A stretch of DNA of 40,295 nucleotides from an uncultured Alphaproteobacteria bacterium (GTDB lineage Bacteria > Pseudomonadota > Alphaproteobacteria > Caulobacterales > Aquidulcibacteraceae), in the NCBI GenBank assembly GCA_902826035.1, contig CADEDG010000012.1, forward strand, positions 1 through 40,295. Reading direction: 5' to 3'. The notes beneath the pieces are model-generated. The model ran no database searches. It was not told the DNA's origin and saw nothing but the letters and a program-made list of their open reading frames with translations. Made by a program: the position numbers and the translations under genes. Every line of letters starts with the position of its first letter. Position 1 is the stretch's first letter. Shown in pieces: positions 18,752 to 29,721 of this stretch.

Positions 18752-19722
18752 GTTTGTTGGTCGCGTGCATTCCGACGATCCAGCGCGCCGGTTCGCCCGC
18801 GGCGCAATTCCGGGGCGCTCGCTTTGAGGTGGCGCGCGAGCGCTTCGTCAGCTTCGATGGCGCAGAACTTGGGCTCTCCGCTTGGCTGCCGCAGGCTGAA
18901 CAGGAGACGTGGGCGGTCATCATCGCGCTGCACGGTATGAACGATTATGCCGGCGCGTTCTATCTCGCCGGGCCGTGGTTCGCGGAACGCGGCGTTGCTT
19001 TCTACGCGTACGACGCGCGCGGCTTTGGGCGCTCGCCAAACCGCGGCGTGTGGGGGGGCGAGCGGCTCATGACTGAAGACGTGCGCACCGCCCTACGTGT
19101 GGCGCGGCGGACCCATCCCGGCGCGGTGGTGGCGGTGATGGGCGATTCCATGGGCTCATCCACGGCGATGGCGACATTCGGCGCCGAGAACGCGCCGGAG
19201 CTCGATCGCCTGATCCTGGTGGCGCCGGGTGTGTGGGGCTGGTCGACCATGCCGCCAGCCTATGCAGCGACATTGTGGATGGGCGCGCACACGTTGCCTT
19301 GGCGCGCGGTGTCGCCGCCGCGCAGCGTCACGCGTACGCGCACCGCGTCGGACAACAACGAAGCATTACGCCGCGCTGGGCGCGATCCGCACATGATCTG
19401 GACCACGCGCATCGACGCGCTCTACGGGTTGGTTTCGATGATGGAGCGCGCTTCCGATCGCGCGCGGAATCTGAACGGGCCGGTGCTGTTCTTGTACGGC
19501 GCACACGACCAGATCATCCCGCGCGCCTCGGCAAACAATGCTGCGCGGCGGCTGCCGCCGAGTGCACGAACCGCTCTTTATGCGAATGGTTATCATTGGC
19601 TTTTGCGCGATTTGCAGCGAGACATGGTGTACGCCGACATCTTGGCGTTCCTTCGCGATCCGGAGGCGCCATTTCCGTCGCAGGCGCCGCCGATTATTCC
19701 GCAACAGCGCCCAGCGCGTTGA
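18673..19722 (+). CDS. Lipoprotein alpha/beta hydrolase (monoacylglycerol lipase-like)
   Basis: A 349-residue serine hydrolase anchored by a lipoprotein signal: positively charged N-terminus, hydrophobic ‘ALGLALSLLVAC’, with Cys32 as the lipidated residue. The oxyanion segment is ‘ALHGMNDYAG’. The nucleophile is Ser159 in GDSMG, with Asp279 (‘YGAHDQIIP’) and His308 (‘NGYHWLL’) completing the triad. Overall it resembles monoacylglycerol lipase and lysophospholipase (Hydrolase_4) proteins, so it probably acts on lipids in the envelope. ATG at 18673 is the only start that keeps the signal peptide, forcing a 79-nt out-of-frame overlap with the glycosylase gene. Confidence 0.88.
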   Translation: MAEAQSLVRGGFGSRIAKAWALGLALSLLVACIPTIQRAGSPAAQFRGARFEVARERFVSFDGAELGLSAWLPQAEQETWAVIIALHGMNDYAGAFYLAGPWFAERGVAFYAYDARGFGRSPNRGVWGGERLMTEDVRTALRVARRTHPGAVVAVMGDSMGSSTAMATFGAENAPELDRLILVAPGVWGWSTMPPAYAATLWMGAHTLPWRAVSPPRSVTRTRTASDNNEALRRAGRDPHMIWTTRIDALYGLVSMMERASDRARNLNGPVLFLYGAHDQIIPRASANNAARRLPPSARTALYANGYHWLLRDLQRDMVYADILAFLRDPEAPFPSQAPPIIPQQRPAR

Positions 19723-20143
19723 TCGCGCGATTGCGTGTGGCCGCTCCCGCCAATCAGGTCACCGCTTAAGGTAGCCAGTTGAGCAAGCAGTTCGACGCGG
19801 GCGCGGCTCTCTCTCATTGAGACGCCCGGCGCTCGCGCAAGGGGCGAAGCGTAAAAAATTCTTCCTAATAAGAGTCGCCGCTCTTTTATGGGTCGCGACG
19901 AACGGTTCGAAATCGCGCTGTTTTCGCGGCGAATTGCACGAATCTGAAGGAGCGTTGGGTAAATGGGCGCCGCAGCATGCGCTCGCGCACTCCTATTTCG
20001 TTTCCGCTAATCCGACGGTCCCTTGCGCGGGTTATGTCCGCGGGGGTGAGGACCCTGGCGCCGGTTCAATTTTATTCCCCACATGACGCAGTCGATAGGG
20101 TTGGGCGCAGTGCGCCTAGGACGACAGTTTCTAGGGGTTAACG
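19723..20143 (+). other. Gene-free leader upstream of the haem peroxidase
   Basis: No credible gene is seen in these 421 nt. A weak 5-bp stem, AAGAG/CTCTT (19870-19885), is followed by TTTA and could end transcription of the lipoprotein hydrolase gene. A perfect inverted repeat lies at 20104-20116, close to the peroxidase start. The rest probably holds the promoter and 5' untranslated region of the peroxidase operon. Confidence 0.6.
20104..20116. promoter_or_regulatory. Inverted repeat upstream of the peroxidase gene
   Basis: GGCGCA-G-TGCGCC is a perfect 6-bp inverted repeat 27 nt upstream of the peroxidase ATG. Its position suits an operator or a leader hairpin. No regulator is known to bind this sequence, so the role is inference. 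Confidence 0.35.
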
Positions 20144-23100
20144 ATGGCGAAGTTCAATAGAATCGATCTCGAGCACGTTCTGCGTCAAATCATGATGGCC
20201 GAGCAGGGCCAGCCGCCGCTCAACCCTCACCTCGCTTTCGGCTTACGCCAAGTCAACGGCGAGAACAACAATAGCGTGCCAGGCAACGGCGCGTTCGGAT
20301 CGGCCGACCGACTATTCCCGCGCGTGGGTACGCAATTCCTGCAGCAGGCGGACATGAGCCCCGCCGGTTTTGGGCCTCCAGTTCAGACATCCTACAGTCA
20401 AACCGGCGGTTTGGTGTTCGATGCCGACCCGCGCATCATCACCAATTTGATTTCGGACCAAACCGCCAACAATCCCGCCGCGCTCGCAGCCCAAGCTGCC
20501 GCCGGTCTTGGCTTCGGGTATCTGAACCAGATCCCCAATCCCGCCTTTGATCCGTTGCTGCCAGTCGATCCGGTCACCAACCCCCAATTCCTGCTGAACA
20601 ACAACGCCACCCCGGTCGATGTCGATGCTTCCGGCAATCTCTTCATCTCAAATGTCACTCCGGACGCGGGCCTGTCGGCGCCGTTCAATTCCTGGATGAC
20701 GTTCTTTGGGCAATTTTTCGATCACGGCCTCGACCTCGTCACCAAGGGCGGCAACGGCACGGTGTTCATTCCGCTGATGCCGGACGACCCGTTGATCCTC
20801 GTAGGCCCCGATGGCATCGCCGGCACTGGCGACGAGATCACCGATCCGAACCTGCAGTTCATGGCGATGACGCGGGTGACGCAGTTCGATCGCCAGCCGG
20901 GCTTGGACGGCATTCTTGGCAACGAGGACGATACGTTCGAATCCGAGAACACCACGACCCCGTTTGTCGACCAGAATCAGACCTATTCCTCGCACCCATC
21001 CCATCAAGTTTTCTTGCGCGAATACGGGATTGGCGCAGATGGCGCCGTTCGCGCCACCGGTAGCCTGATAACAGGCGTCGATGGTCACTCCATGGCCACC
21101 TGGGCTGACGTGAAGGCGCAAGCCTCGGCCATGCTCGGCATCCAACTGCTCGACAGCGATGTCGGCAACGTGCCGTTGCTGCGAACCGACGAGTACGGAA
21201 AGTTTATCCCCGGGGCCAACGGCTACGCACAGATCATTACAGGCGCGGGCGCGGACGGCGTGTTCAACACGGCCGACGATATCGTCACCGAAGGCGATCC
21301 AGCGGCCAATGGCGGACTGGGCGTGCTTCTTCCGAACAACGCCGTGCGCACCGGCCACGCTTTTCTCAACGATATCGCTCACCACGCCGCGCCCGGCAGT
21401 TTCGATGCTGACGGCCCTGGCGGCGCGCCACCGGTTCCCCAAACCGCGGACTTGGACGCAGGTCCCGAAGGCCTGTTCGGCGACGACGGCGACCCCTCGA
21501 CCTACGACAACGAATTGCTCGACGCCCACTACATGGCAGGCGATGGCCGTGTGAACGAGAACATCGGCCTGATTGCAGTGCATGAAATCTTCCACAGCGA
21601 ACACAACCGGCAAGTCGGCCTGATTAAGGAGATGGTGCGCGCCGAGCTAGCCAATGGCGACACTGCCTTCGCCAGCGATTGGGTGTTGCCGGGCGCCAAT
21701 CTGGCTGATGGCATTCAAGACAATGAGTTCAATGGCGAACGGCTGTTCCAGGCGGCGAAGTTCGCCACGGAAGTGCAATACCAGCACATCGTGTTCGAGG
21801 AATTCGCTCGCAAGATCCAGCCTAACATCCACGCCTTCGGGAACAATGACATAGCGCTCGATCCGGCGATCACCGCTGAGTTCGCACATGCGGTTTACCG
21901 GTTCGGCCACTCGATGCTGGACGAGAACGTCAATCGCTACGTGCTGCATGACAATTTCCTCGCCGATGGCGTGACGCCAAACCCGCTCGCGGGTACGCCG
22001 GTCATGGATGCCGGCGGCAAACCAGTGCTCAATGAGATCGGGCTCATTGCGGCCTTCCTCAACCCGCTTGAGTTCAACGCCCACGGCGCCAATGCCGCCG
22101 CTGAGATTATTCTCGGCAGCGTCAACCAGATCGGCAACGAGATCGACGAGTTCGTCACCGGCGCGTTGCGCAACAACCTCGTCGGTCTACCGCTCGACCT
22201 CGCGGCGACCAACATCGCGCGCGGCCGCGACGCTGGCGTGCCAACGATCAACATGCTGCGCAATCAAATCTACACCCAGCTCAATACAGGCGGCACCGGC
22301 AATACGGAATTGAAGCCCTATGCGAGCTGGAACGAGTTCGGCCAGTTCCTCAAGCACATTGAATCGCTGGTCAACTTCATCGCCGCCTATGGAACGCACG
22401 CCACGATCGCCTCGGAGACCACCCTAGCTGGCAAGCGCGCCGCCGCTCAGACCCTGCTCGACAACAGCGTGGTCGGCAGCGCCAGCTTCGACCAGGACGC
22501 GTTCGATTTTGTCTACAGTCTCGGCGCCTACGCAAACGACGTCAACGACACCCGGGCTGTGCATGACGCAGCAGGCCTTGCCCCGCAATGGAGCACCGGT
22601 TCTGTAACCGGCCTTGACCAAGTCGATTTGTGGATCGGCGGCCTTGCCGAGAAGCAAAATCTGTTCGGCGGCTTGCTCGGCTCCACATTCAATTTCATCT
22701 TCGAAACCCAAATGGAGGCGATCCAGGACGGCGACCGCTTGTATTATTTGCCGCGTGTGGAAGGCATTGAATTCGGGCTTGAAGTCGAGAATGGCTCGTT
22801 CGCCGAACTAATCATGTTGAACACCGATGCACGCCACCTTTCGGCGAGCATATTCTTGACCCCGGAATACGTTGTAGAAGCGACGAACTACTTCGTTCGC
22901 GACGCAGCTGGCAATTTCGTGCTCGACGTCAATGGCGATCGCATCGCCAGCGATCCCTCCACCTGGCTGCGCAACGCGGTCACGGGTGCATTGTTGGTGG
23001 AAGTGCTCGCTGACGGCACCGTGCACTTCATCGGCGACGACAATTTCTTCGGCAACACCATGGTGCTTGGCGGCACCCCGGGCGACGACCGCCTACAAGC

Positions 23101-26100
23101 GGGCCAAGCCGATGACGACACCGTCTGGGGCGATGCCGGCAACGATTGGATCGACGGCGGCAACGGCAACGACTTCCTCTATGGCGGCGCGGGCGACGAC
23201 ACCATTCAAGACAGCAGCGGCGACGATGTCATCCATGCTGACGCCGGCAACGATACGGTCGATGGCGGAAGCGGCGACGACATCATTTTCGGCAACGAGG
23301 GCAACGACCTGCTGCATGGCGGCAACAGTATCGTCTTCGGCGACTCCATCGCCGGCGGCGCTGGCAACGACATCATCTTCGGCGACGAAGGCGACGACGC
23401 GCTGATGGGCAATGAGGGCGACGATTGGATTTCCGGCGGCATCGGCGGCGACGGACTCGTCGGCGATGTCGGCGCCCCCACTGGGCAAGTGCCGCTCTAC
23501 GGCGGCAATGACGTGCTCGACGGCGGCGGCGAAGGCGACAAGATGACCGGCTTCTCTGGCGACGACATCATGCTGGGCGAGGGCGGTTTCGACAAATTCC
23601 TTGGCAAACTCGGCTTCGACTGGGCCTCGTACGAAAACTCGCCCGGCGGCGTCAGCGTCGATATGGATCGGCGCGAATTCGTCCCCGACCAGCAAATCCC
23701 CGCTGGCGACGCGGTGCGTGACTTTTTCGTCGAAACCGAAGGCGTCAGCGGCTCAGCGCACGACGATTACCTTAAGGGGTCCACCGATATTGTAGTGGTG
23801 GATCCTGTCACGGGCGCACGCACCGGCGCGGCGGCTTCAGTGTTCAACGAACTAACGAACGTCGATCTGATCACTGGCTTGGCGGATTTCTTCCCGGTGG
23901 GGCCGGTCAACTTCACCACCGGCAACATCATGCTGGGTGGGGACGGTAGCGATCGTATCGAAGGCCGCATGGGCGACGATATCCTCGATGGCGACGCCTA
24001 CCTGCATGTCGATCTGACCCGTGATGCGCAAGGCAACATCTTCGCGGGCAGCGAGATTATCCGCGAGATTCGTTACGACCTCACTGACGGCGATATCGAC
24101 ACGGCGGTGTTCAACGACGTGCTCGCCAACTACATCATCAGCGCAGGTCCCGATGCGCAGGGCTTCTACACCGTTAGCCAGATCGCGGTGACCCAAGGGG
24201 TGGGGTTGAACCAATTGTTCAATGAAGGGGTGGACCGCATTCGCAACATCGAACGGCTTCAATTCGCGGATGGCGTGTTCACGCTCTCTAGTTTGTTGGG
24301 ATTGCCTAACAATCCACTGGAAAATCAGACGCCGACCGGCGGTCTCAGCATCGACAACAATGCTCCCGCACTTGGCGATGTGCTGACGGTGACCAGCACG
24401 CTTGCCGATTCCGATCCCATGGGCGTGGGTTTCGTCGATACAGTGAACGACAGCACCGGCGCGGTGGGATCCGATGGCATCGTCGATGGCACATTGCACT
24501 ACCAATGGCAGTACCAATCCATCACCGCCGGCGGAAATACTGCTTGGATCGACATCGCTGGCGCCACCGCCGCGACTTACACGGTGGGCGCTGTTACACT
24601 TGGCCAACCGATCCGCGCCACCGTTTCGTTCGTCGATGGCCTGGGTTTCACCGAGCATGCGTTCTCGCCGTTGACGGCGCTGGTTGTCGCCACCGCGGGG
24701 GTCAACACTGCGCCGTTTATCAACCAGCAGCAAAACCCTCCCGGTCTACCCGACACTACCGCGCGCACCAATACGCCGATCAATCTGGTATTGCCGTTGT
24801 TGTCGGTGTTTGGCGACAATCAAACCTTGCCCGCCAATCTGATCTACAGCGCTACGCTTGCCAATGGGCAGGTGTTGGACGGCTCAGCGGCGGCTCTAGG
24901 CCTCACCTTCACGGTGGTTCCCGACGGCGCAGGCGGCGCGGCTTATGGGCTGATCACGGGCACGGTCACAAATACTGGCCCGATTAGCATCCGCGTTACC
25001 GCGACCGATGGGGGACCGGGCGCGCCGCTCTCGATCACTGACACCTTCAACATCAATGTTCTGCAAGGCAACCGGGCGCCGATCGCTAATCCGTTCTCTC
25101 CCCAACCGCTCAGCGAAGGCGATGGTGTCAATGGCGGCGCGGACACATTCTCCGGCTTTGTGAGCGGCTTCGATCCGGACGGTTCGCCGGTGGCGTTCCG
25201 CTTGGTGGCGGGCTCGGCGTTCGGTGGAACTGTGATTTCGTTCAACCAGAGCACGGGCGCCTTCACATTCGTCGCGAACGGCGACGAATTCGCGGGAGGC
25301 ACGTTACCGGCGGGCGCTGGCTTCAACTTCACCGTGTTCGACGGGCAAACCAACAGCGCGCCGGGCGAGGTCAGGTTCGACATGCAAGCCACCAACGATG
25401 GTGATGCGCCAGTCTCGATCACGGGCACGGCTGCGAACGGCGGCACGCTCTCTGCGGTGATTGGGGTAGATCCCGATGGCGAGTGGGATGCAGGCGGCGC
25501 CACCTACGAGTGGTTCCGCAACGGCGTCTCGCAAGGCGTCAATGTGGGCGATCCCAACTATGCGGTGACGGCGGCCGATGTCGGCCAGCGACTGAGCGTT
25601 CGCGTGACCTACACCGACGCTCAGGATTTCACGACCAGCTTCACCACGCCGCAATTGGCGCCGATCGGCGTCCTATCGGTTCGCCCTCTTGGCGCGAACA
25701 ACGTAGCGCCGGGTACGCTGACGGCGTTCAGCACTATTGTGGACCCCGATGGCGATCTGCCCGGCGCGTTCACGAACCTGTGGTCGGTCTCGACGAGTGT
25801 CGGGGGGCCGTTCCAGCCCGTGCCGGCGCTTGGCGCCGATGTGGATGTCGATGGCAATCTGGTGTTGCCGAACAATTCGACTTTGTTCGTGCAGCTGACA
25901 CAACAATTCGTCGATGCGGCTTTCAACTTTAACGAGGCTACTTCAGACATCGTGCGAGTGCGGACCGGTAGCAACAACAATCAATCGTTGTCGTCTGCAT
26001 TTGGCGGAACCGATATATTGCTCGGCCTCGGCGGCAACGATGTGCTGACCGGCGACGGTGGCAATGACTTCCTGTTTGGAGGAAGCGGGAACGATTCTCT

Positions 26101-27205
26101 CAACGGCGGGGCCGGTGCTGACGTGCTCTCTGGCGGTCTCAACTCCGACAACATCAATGGCGGCGCCGGCAACGACACCATCCTCTACACGATGGGCGAT
26201 GCCGTCGATCAGGTGAACGGCGGCGCCGACGCCGACACTCTGGTCATCGTTGGCCAAGTTGGTGCGGTCAATGAAACTCTGGATGTGATCTTTAACGGGT
26301 CGTCGTTGACGAGGTTCCAGGTCGGCAGCACAGTCACCAACGTTGAGAGCGTCACGGCGGACTTGTCGGATGGTGTCGATACGCTGACCTACGACCCGGC
26401 CGGCGGGGCCATCACCACGGTCGCCGTCAATGTCAATCTCGGATTGGGCACGGCATCCGGCTTTAGCTCAGTCGCTGGGGTTGAGAACGTCACCGGCGGC
26501 TCAGGCGCAGATACGATCGTCGGCGACGATGGTGCGAACACCCTCGACGGCGGTGCGGGCGCCGACTCGCTCCGCGGGGGCGGCGGCAACGACTCGCTTA
26601 TTGGCGGTGCGAACAACGACACCGCGGTGTTCGCGGGCGGTGTGGCGAACTACGACTTCGCGCTTGTCGGCGGCAACATCCAGGTCAGCGACGGCAGTGC
26701 TGGCTCGCCGGACGGGGTCGACTCACTGAGCTCGATTGAGAACATGCAATTCGCCGCCCAATCGTACGCAGTGGTCGCCGGAAGCAACAACAGCAACAAT
26801 GGCGGCGGTTCGCTCAACGGCGGCGGGAACGCGGATATCATCCTCGGCTTCAACGGGAACGACACGCTGAACGGCAACAACGGCGCCGACGTGCTGATTG
26901 GCGGTGCTGGAACCGATACTATGAACGGCGGGGCCGGCAACGATACTTTCGTGTTCGGCGCAGGGTTTGGAACCGACACCGTCAACGGCTTCGACGCAGA
27001 CGCCGGCGGCGGCGGCCAAGATTTGATCGCCGTCTCTGCCTCGCTGGGCCTGAGTGCGGCAGACATCGGGGGCCGTATCATCATCACGGATCTCGGCGCC
27101 AACACCCTGATCACTATCGACGGGGGCAGCACAATCACGCTGATCGGCGTCGATGGAACTGGCGCCAACGTCATCACATCGGCCGATTTCATCTTCGGGA
27201 ACTGA
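20144..27205 (+). CDS. Giant RTX animal-type haem peroxidase
   Basis: 2353 residues, no N-terminal signal peptide. Residues ~150-930 form an animal (myeloperoxidase-like) haem peroxidase domain. The distal His194 is in ‘FGQFFDHGLD’, and ‘HEIFHSEHNRQV’ (~480-491) aligns with the LREHN motif but has Ser485 where Arg is usual. The proximal His589 is in ‘VYRFGHSM’, and ‘ARGRDAGVPTINMLR’ follows. About 395 residues separate the two His, more than usual; the gap holds several DGxxGxxDD-like loops. RTX repeats lie at ~977-1163, Ig/cadherin-like modules at ~1395-1943, and more RTX from ~1954. The end ‘ITSADFIFGN’ suits a type I secretion signal. Domain make-up resembles MopA-type Mn(II)-oxidising peroxidases. 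Substrate unproven; transporter genes are not in the window. Confidence 0.93.
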   Translation: MAKFNRIDLEHVLRQIMMAEQGQPPLNPHLAFGLRQVNGENNNSVPGNGAFGSADRLFPRVGTQFLQQADMSPAGFGPPVQTSYSQTGGLVFDADPRIITNLISDQTANNPAALAAQAAAGLGFGYLNQIPNPAFDPLLPVDPVTNPQFLLNNNATPVDVDASGNLFISNVTPDAGLSAPFNSWMTFFGQFFDHGLDLVTKGGNGTVFIPLMPDDPLILVGPDGIAGTGDEITDPNLQFMAMTRVTQFDRQPGLDGILGNEDDTFESENTTTPFVDQNQTYSSHPSHQVFLREYGIGADGAVRATGSLITGVDGHSMATWADVKAQASAMLGIQLLDSDVGNVPLLRTDEYGKFIPGANGYAQIITGAGADGVFNTADDIVTEGDPAANGGLGVLLPNNAVRTGHAFLNDIAHHAAPGSFDADGPGGAPPVPQTADLDAGPEGLFGDDGDPSTYDNELLDAHYMAGDGRVNENIGLIAVHEIFHSEHNRQVGLIKEMVRAELANGDTAFASDWVLPGANLADGIQDNEFNGERLFQAAKFATEVQYQHIVFEEFARKIQPNIHAFGNNDIALDPAITAEFAHAVYRFGHSMLDENVNRYVLHDNFLADGVTPNPLAGTPVMDAGGKPVLNEIGLIAAFLNPLEFNAHGANAAAEIILGSVNQIGNEIDEFVTGALRNNLVGLPLDLAATNIARGRDAGVPTINMLRNQIYTQLNTGGTGNTELKPYASWNEFGQFLKHIESLVNFIAAYGTHATIASETTLAGKRAAAQTLLDNSVVGSASFDQDAFDFVYSLGAYANDVNDTRAVHDAAGLAPQWSTGSVTGLDQVDLWIGGLAEKQNLFGGLLGSTFNFIFETQMEAIQDGDRLYYLPRVEGIEFGLEVENGSFAELIMLNTDARHLSASIFLTPEYVVEATNYFVRDAAGNFVLDVNGDRIASDPSTWLRNAVTGALLVEVLADGTVHFIGDDNFFGNTMVLGGTPGDDRLQAGQADDDTVWGDAGNDWIDGGNGNDFLYGGAGDDTIQDSSGDDVIHADAGNDTVDGGSGDDIIFGNEGNDLLHGGNSIVFGDSIAGGAGNDIIFGDEGDDALMGNEGDDWISGGIGGDGLVGDVGAPTGQVPLYGGNDVLDGGGEGDKMTGFSGDDIMLGEGGFDKFLGKLGFDWASYENSPGGVSVDMDRREFVPDQQIPAGDAVRDFFVETEGVSGSAHDDYLKGSTDIVVVDPVTGARTGAAASVFNELTNVDLITGLADFFPVGPVNFTTGNIMLGGDGSDRIEGRMGDDILDGDAYLHVDLTRDAQGNIFAGSEIIREIRYDLTDGDIDTAVFNDVLANYIISAGPDAQGFYTVSQIAVTQGVGLNQLFNEGVDRIRNIERLQFADGVFTLSSLLGLPNNPLENQTPTGGLSIDNNAPALGDVLTVTSTLADSDPMGVGFVDTVNDSTGAVGSDGIVDGTLHYQWQYQSITAGGNTAWIDIAGATAATYTVGAVTLGQPIRATVSFVDGLGFTEHAFSPLTALVVATAGVNTAPFINQQQNPPGLPDTTARTNTPINLVLPLLSVFGDNQTLPANLIYSATLANGQVLDGSAAALGLTFTVVPDGAGGAAYGLITGTVTNTGPISIRVTATDGGPGAPLSITDTFNINVLQGNRAPIANPFSPQPLSEGDGVNGGADTFSGFVSGFDPDGSPVAFRLVAGSAFGGTVISFNQSTGAFTFVANGDEFAGGTLPAGAGFNFTVFDGQTNSAPGEVRFDMQATNDGDAPVSITGTAANGGTLSAVIGVDPDGEWDAGGATYEWFRNGVSQGVNVGDPNYAVTAADVGQRLSVRVTYTDAQDFTTSFTTPQLAPIGVLSVRPLGANNVAPGTLTAFSTIVDPDGDLPGAFTNLWSVSTSVGGPFQPVPALGADVDVDGNLVLPNNSTLFVQLTQQFVDAAFNFNEATSDIVRVRTGSNNNQSLSSAFGGTDILLGLGGNDVLTGDGGNDFLFGGSGNDSLNGGAGADVLSGGLNSDNINGGAGNDTILYTMGDAVDQVNGGADADTLVIVGQVGAVNETLDVIFNGSSLTRFQVGSTVTNVESVTADLSDGVDTLTYDPAGGAITTVAVNVNLGLGTASGFSSVAGVENVTGGSGADTIVGDDGANTLDGGAGADSLRGGGGNDSLIGGANNDTAVFAGGVANYDFALVGGNIQVSDGSAGSPDGVDSLSSIENMQFAAQSYAVVAGSNNSNNGGGSLNGGGNADIILGFNGNDTLNGNNGADVLIGGAGTDTMNGGAGNDTFVFGAGFGTDTVNGFDADAGGGGQDLIAVSASLGLSAADIGGRIIITDLGANTLITIDGGSTITLIGVDGTGANVITSADFIFGN
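23072..23635 (+). repeat. RTX calcium-binding repeats, block 1
   Basis: Encodes about 188 residues of GGxGxDxLxGG-type nonapeptides within the peroxidase gene, e.g. GGAGDDTIQ, GGSGDDIIFG and GGAGNDIIFG. In known RTX proteins such repeats bind calcium and fold into beta-rolls after type I secretion. This block directly follows the peroxidase domain. Confidence 0.9.
26003..26190 (+). repeat. RTX calcium-binding repeats, block 2
   Basis: Residues ~1954-2016 of the peroxidase: GLGGNDVLTG, GDGGNDFLFG, GGSGNDSLNG and similar nonapeptides. It follows the Ig/cadherin-like modules and opens the C-terminal secretion region. Confidence 0.88.
26490..26625 (+). repeat. RTX calcium-binding repeats, block 3
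   Basis: A short run of RTX nonapeptides (GGSGADTIVG, GGAGADSLRG, GGGGNDSLIG). A non-repeat beta-rich stretch of about 100 residues separates it from block 2. Confidence 0.85.
26815..26960 (+). repeat. RTX calcium-binding repeats, block 4
   Basis: The last RTX run (GFNGNDTLNG, GGAGTDTMNG, GGAGNDTFVFG) before the ~80-residue C-terminal tail. Its position next to the C-terminus is typical of type I secreted proteins. Confidence 0.88.
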
Positions 27206-27246
27206 TGCAACCAGCAAGAAATTGTAGGGCACGGAAGGGTAACAAT

Positions 27247-29601
<2,355 letters not shown>

Positions 29602-29614
29602 GAAGCGAAGTTGC

Positions 29615-29640
29615 GCGGGCCCGCCGAAAGGCGGGTCCGC
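29615..29640 (+). terminator. GC-rich hairpin between oxidase and Sco genes
   Basis: An 11-bp stem (29615-29625 with 29630-29640, one G·U pair) closes a GAAA tetraloop, 14 nt after the multicopper oxidase stop. Only a short TGCTTTG follows, so full termination is doubtful. It may act as a partial terminator or an mRNA 3' stabiliser, lowering Sco–cytochrome expression relative to the oxidase. Confidence 0.6.
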
Positions 29641-29721
29641 TGCTTTGCGGATGGCATACCAAGTGCAAGTCGAACGCGGAACTCATGCATGTTGCATTGG
29701 TTGATAGATCGAGGATCAGGA

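Noticed and set aside
20648..21613. Long minus-strand frame opposite the peroxidase gene; also those at 23093-23695, 23852-24733 and 27946-28791
   Set aside because: They mirror the repetitive, GC-rich coding of the peroxidase and oxidase genes, with no recognisable protein or ribosome binding site.
23072..23635. Short-period DNA repeats that might suggest a CRISPR or minisatellite
   Set aside because: The repeats are in frame and encode RTX nonapeptides; there are no identical repeats with unique spacers.
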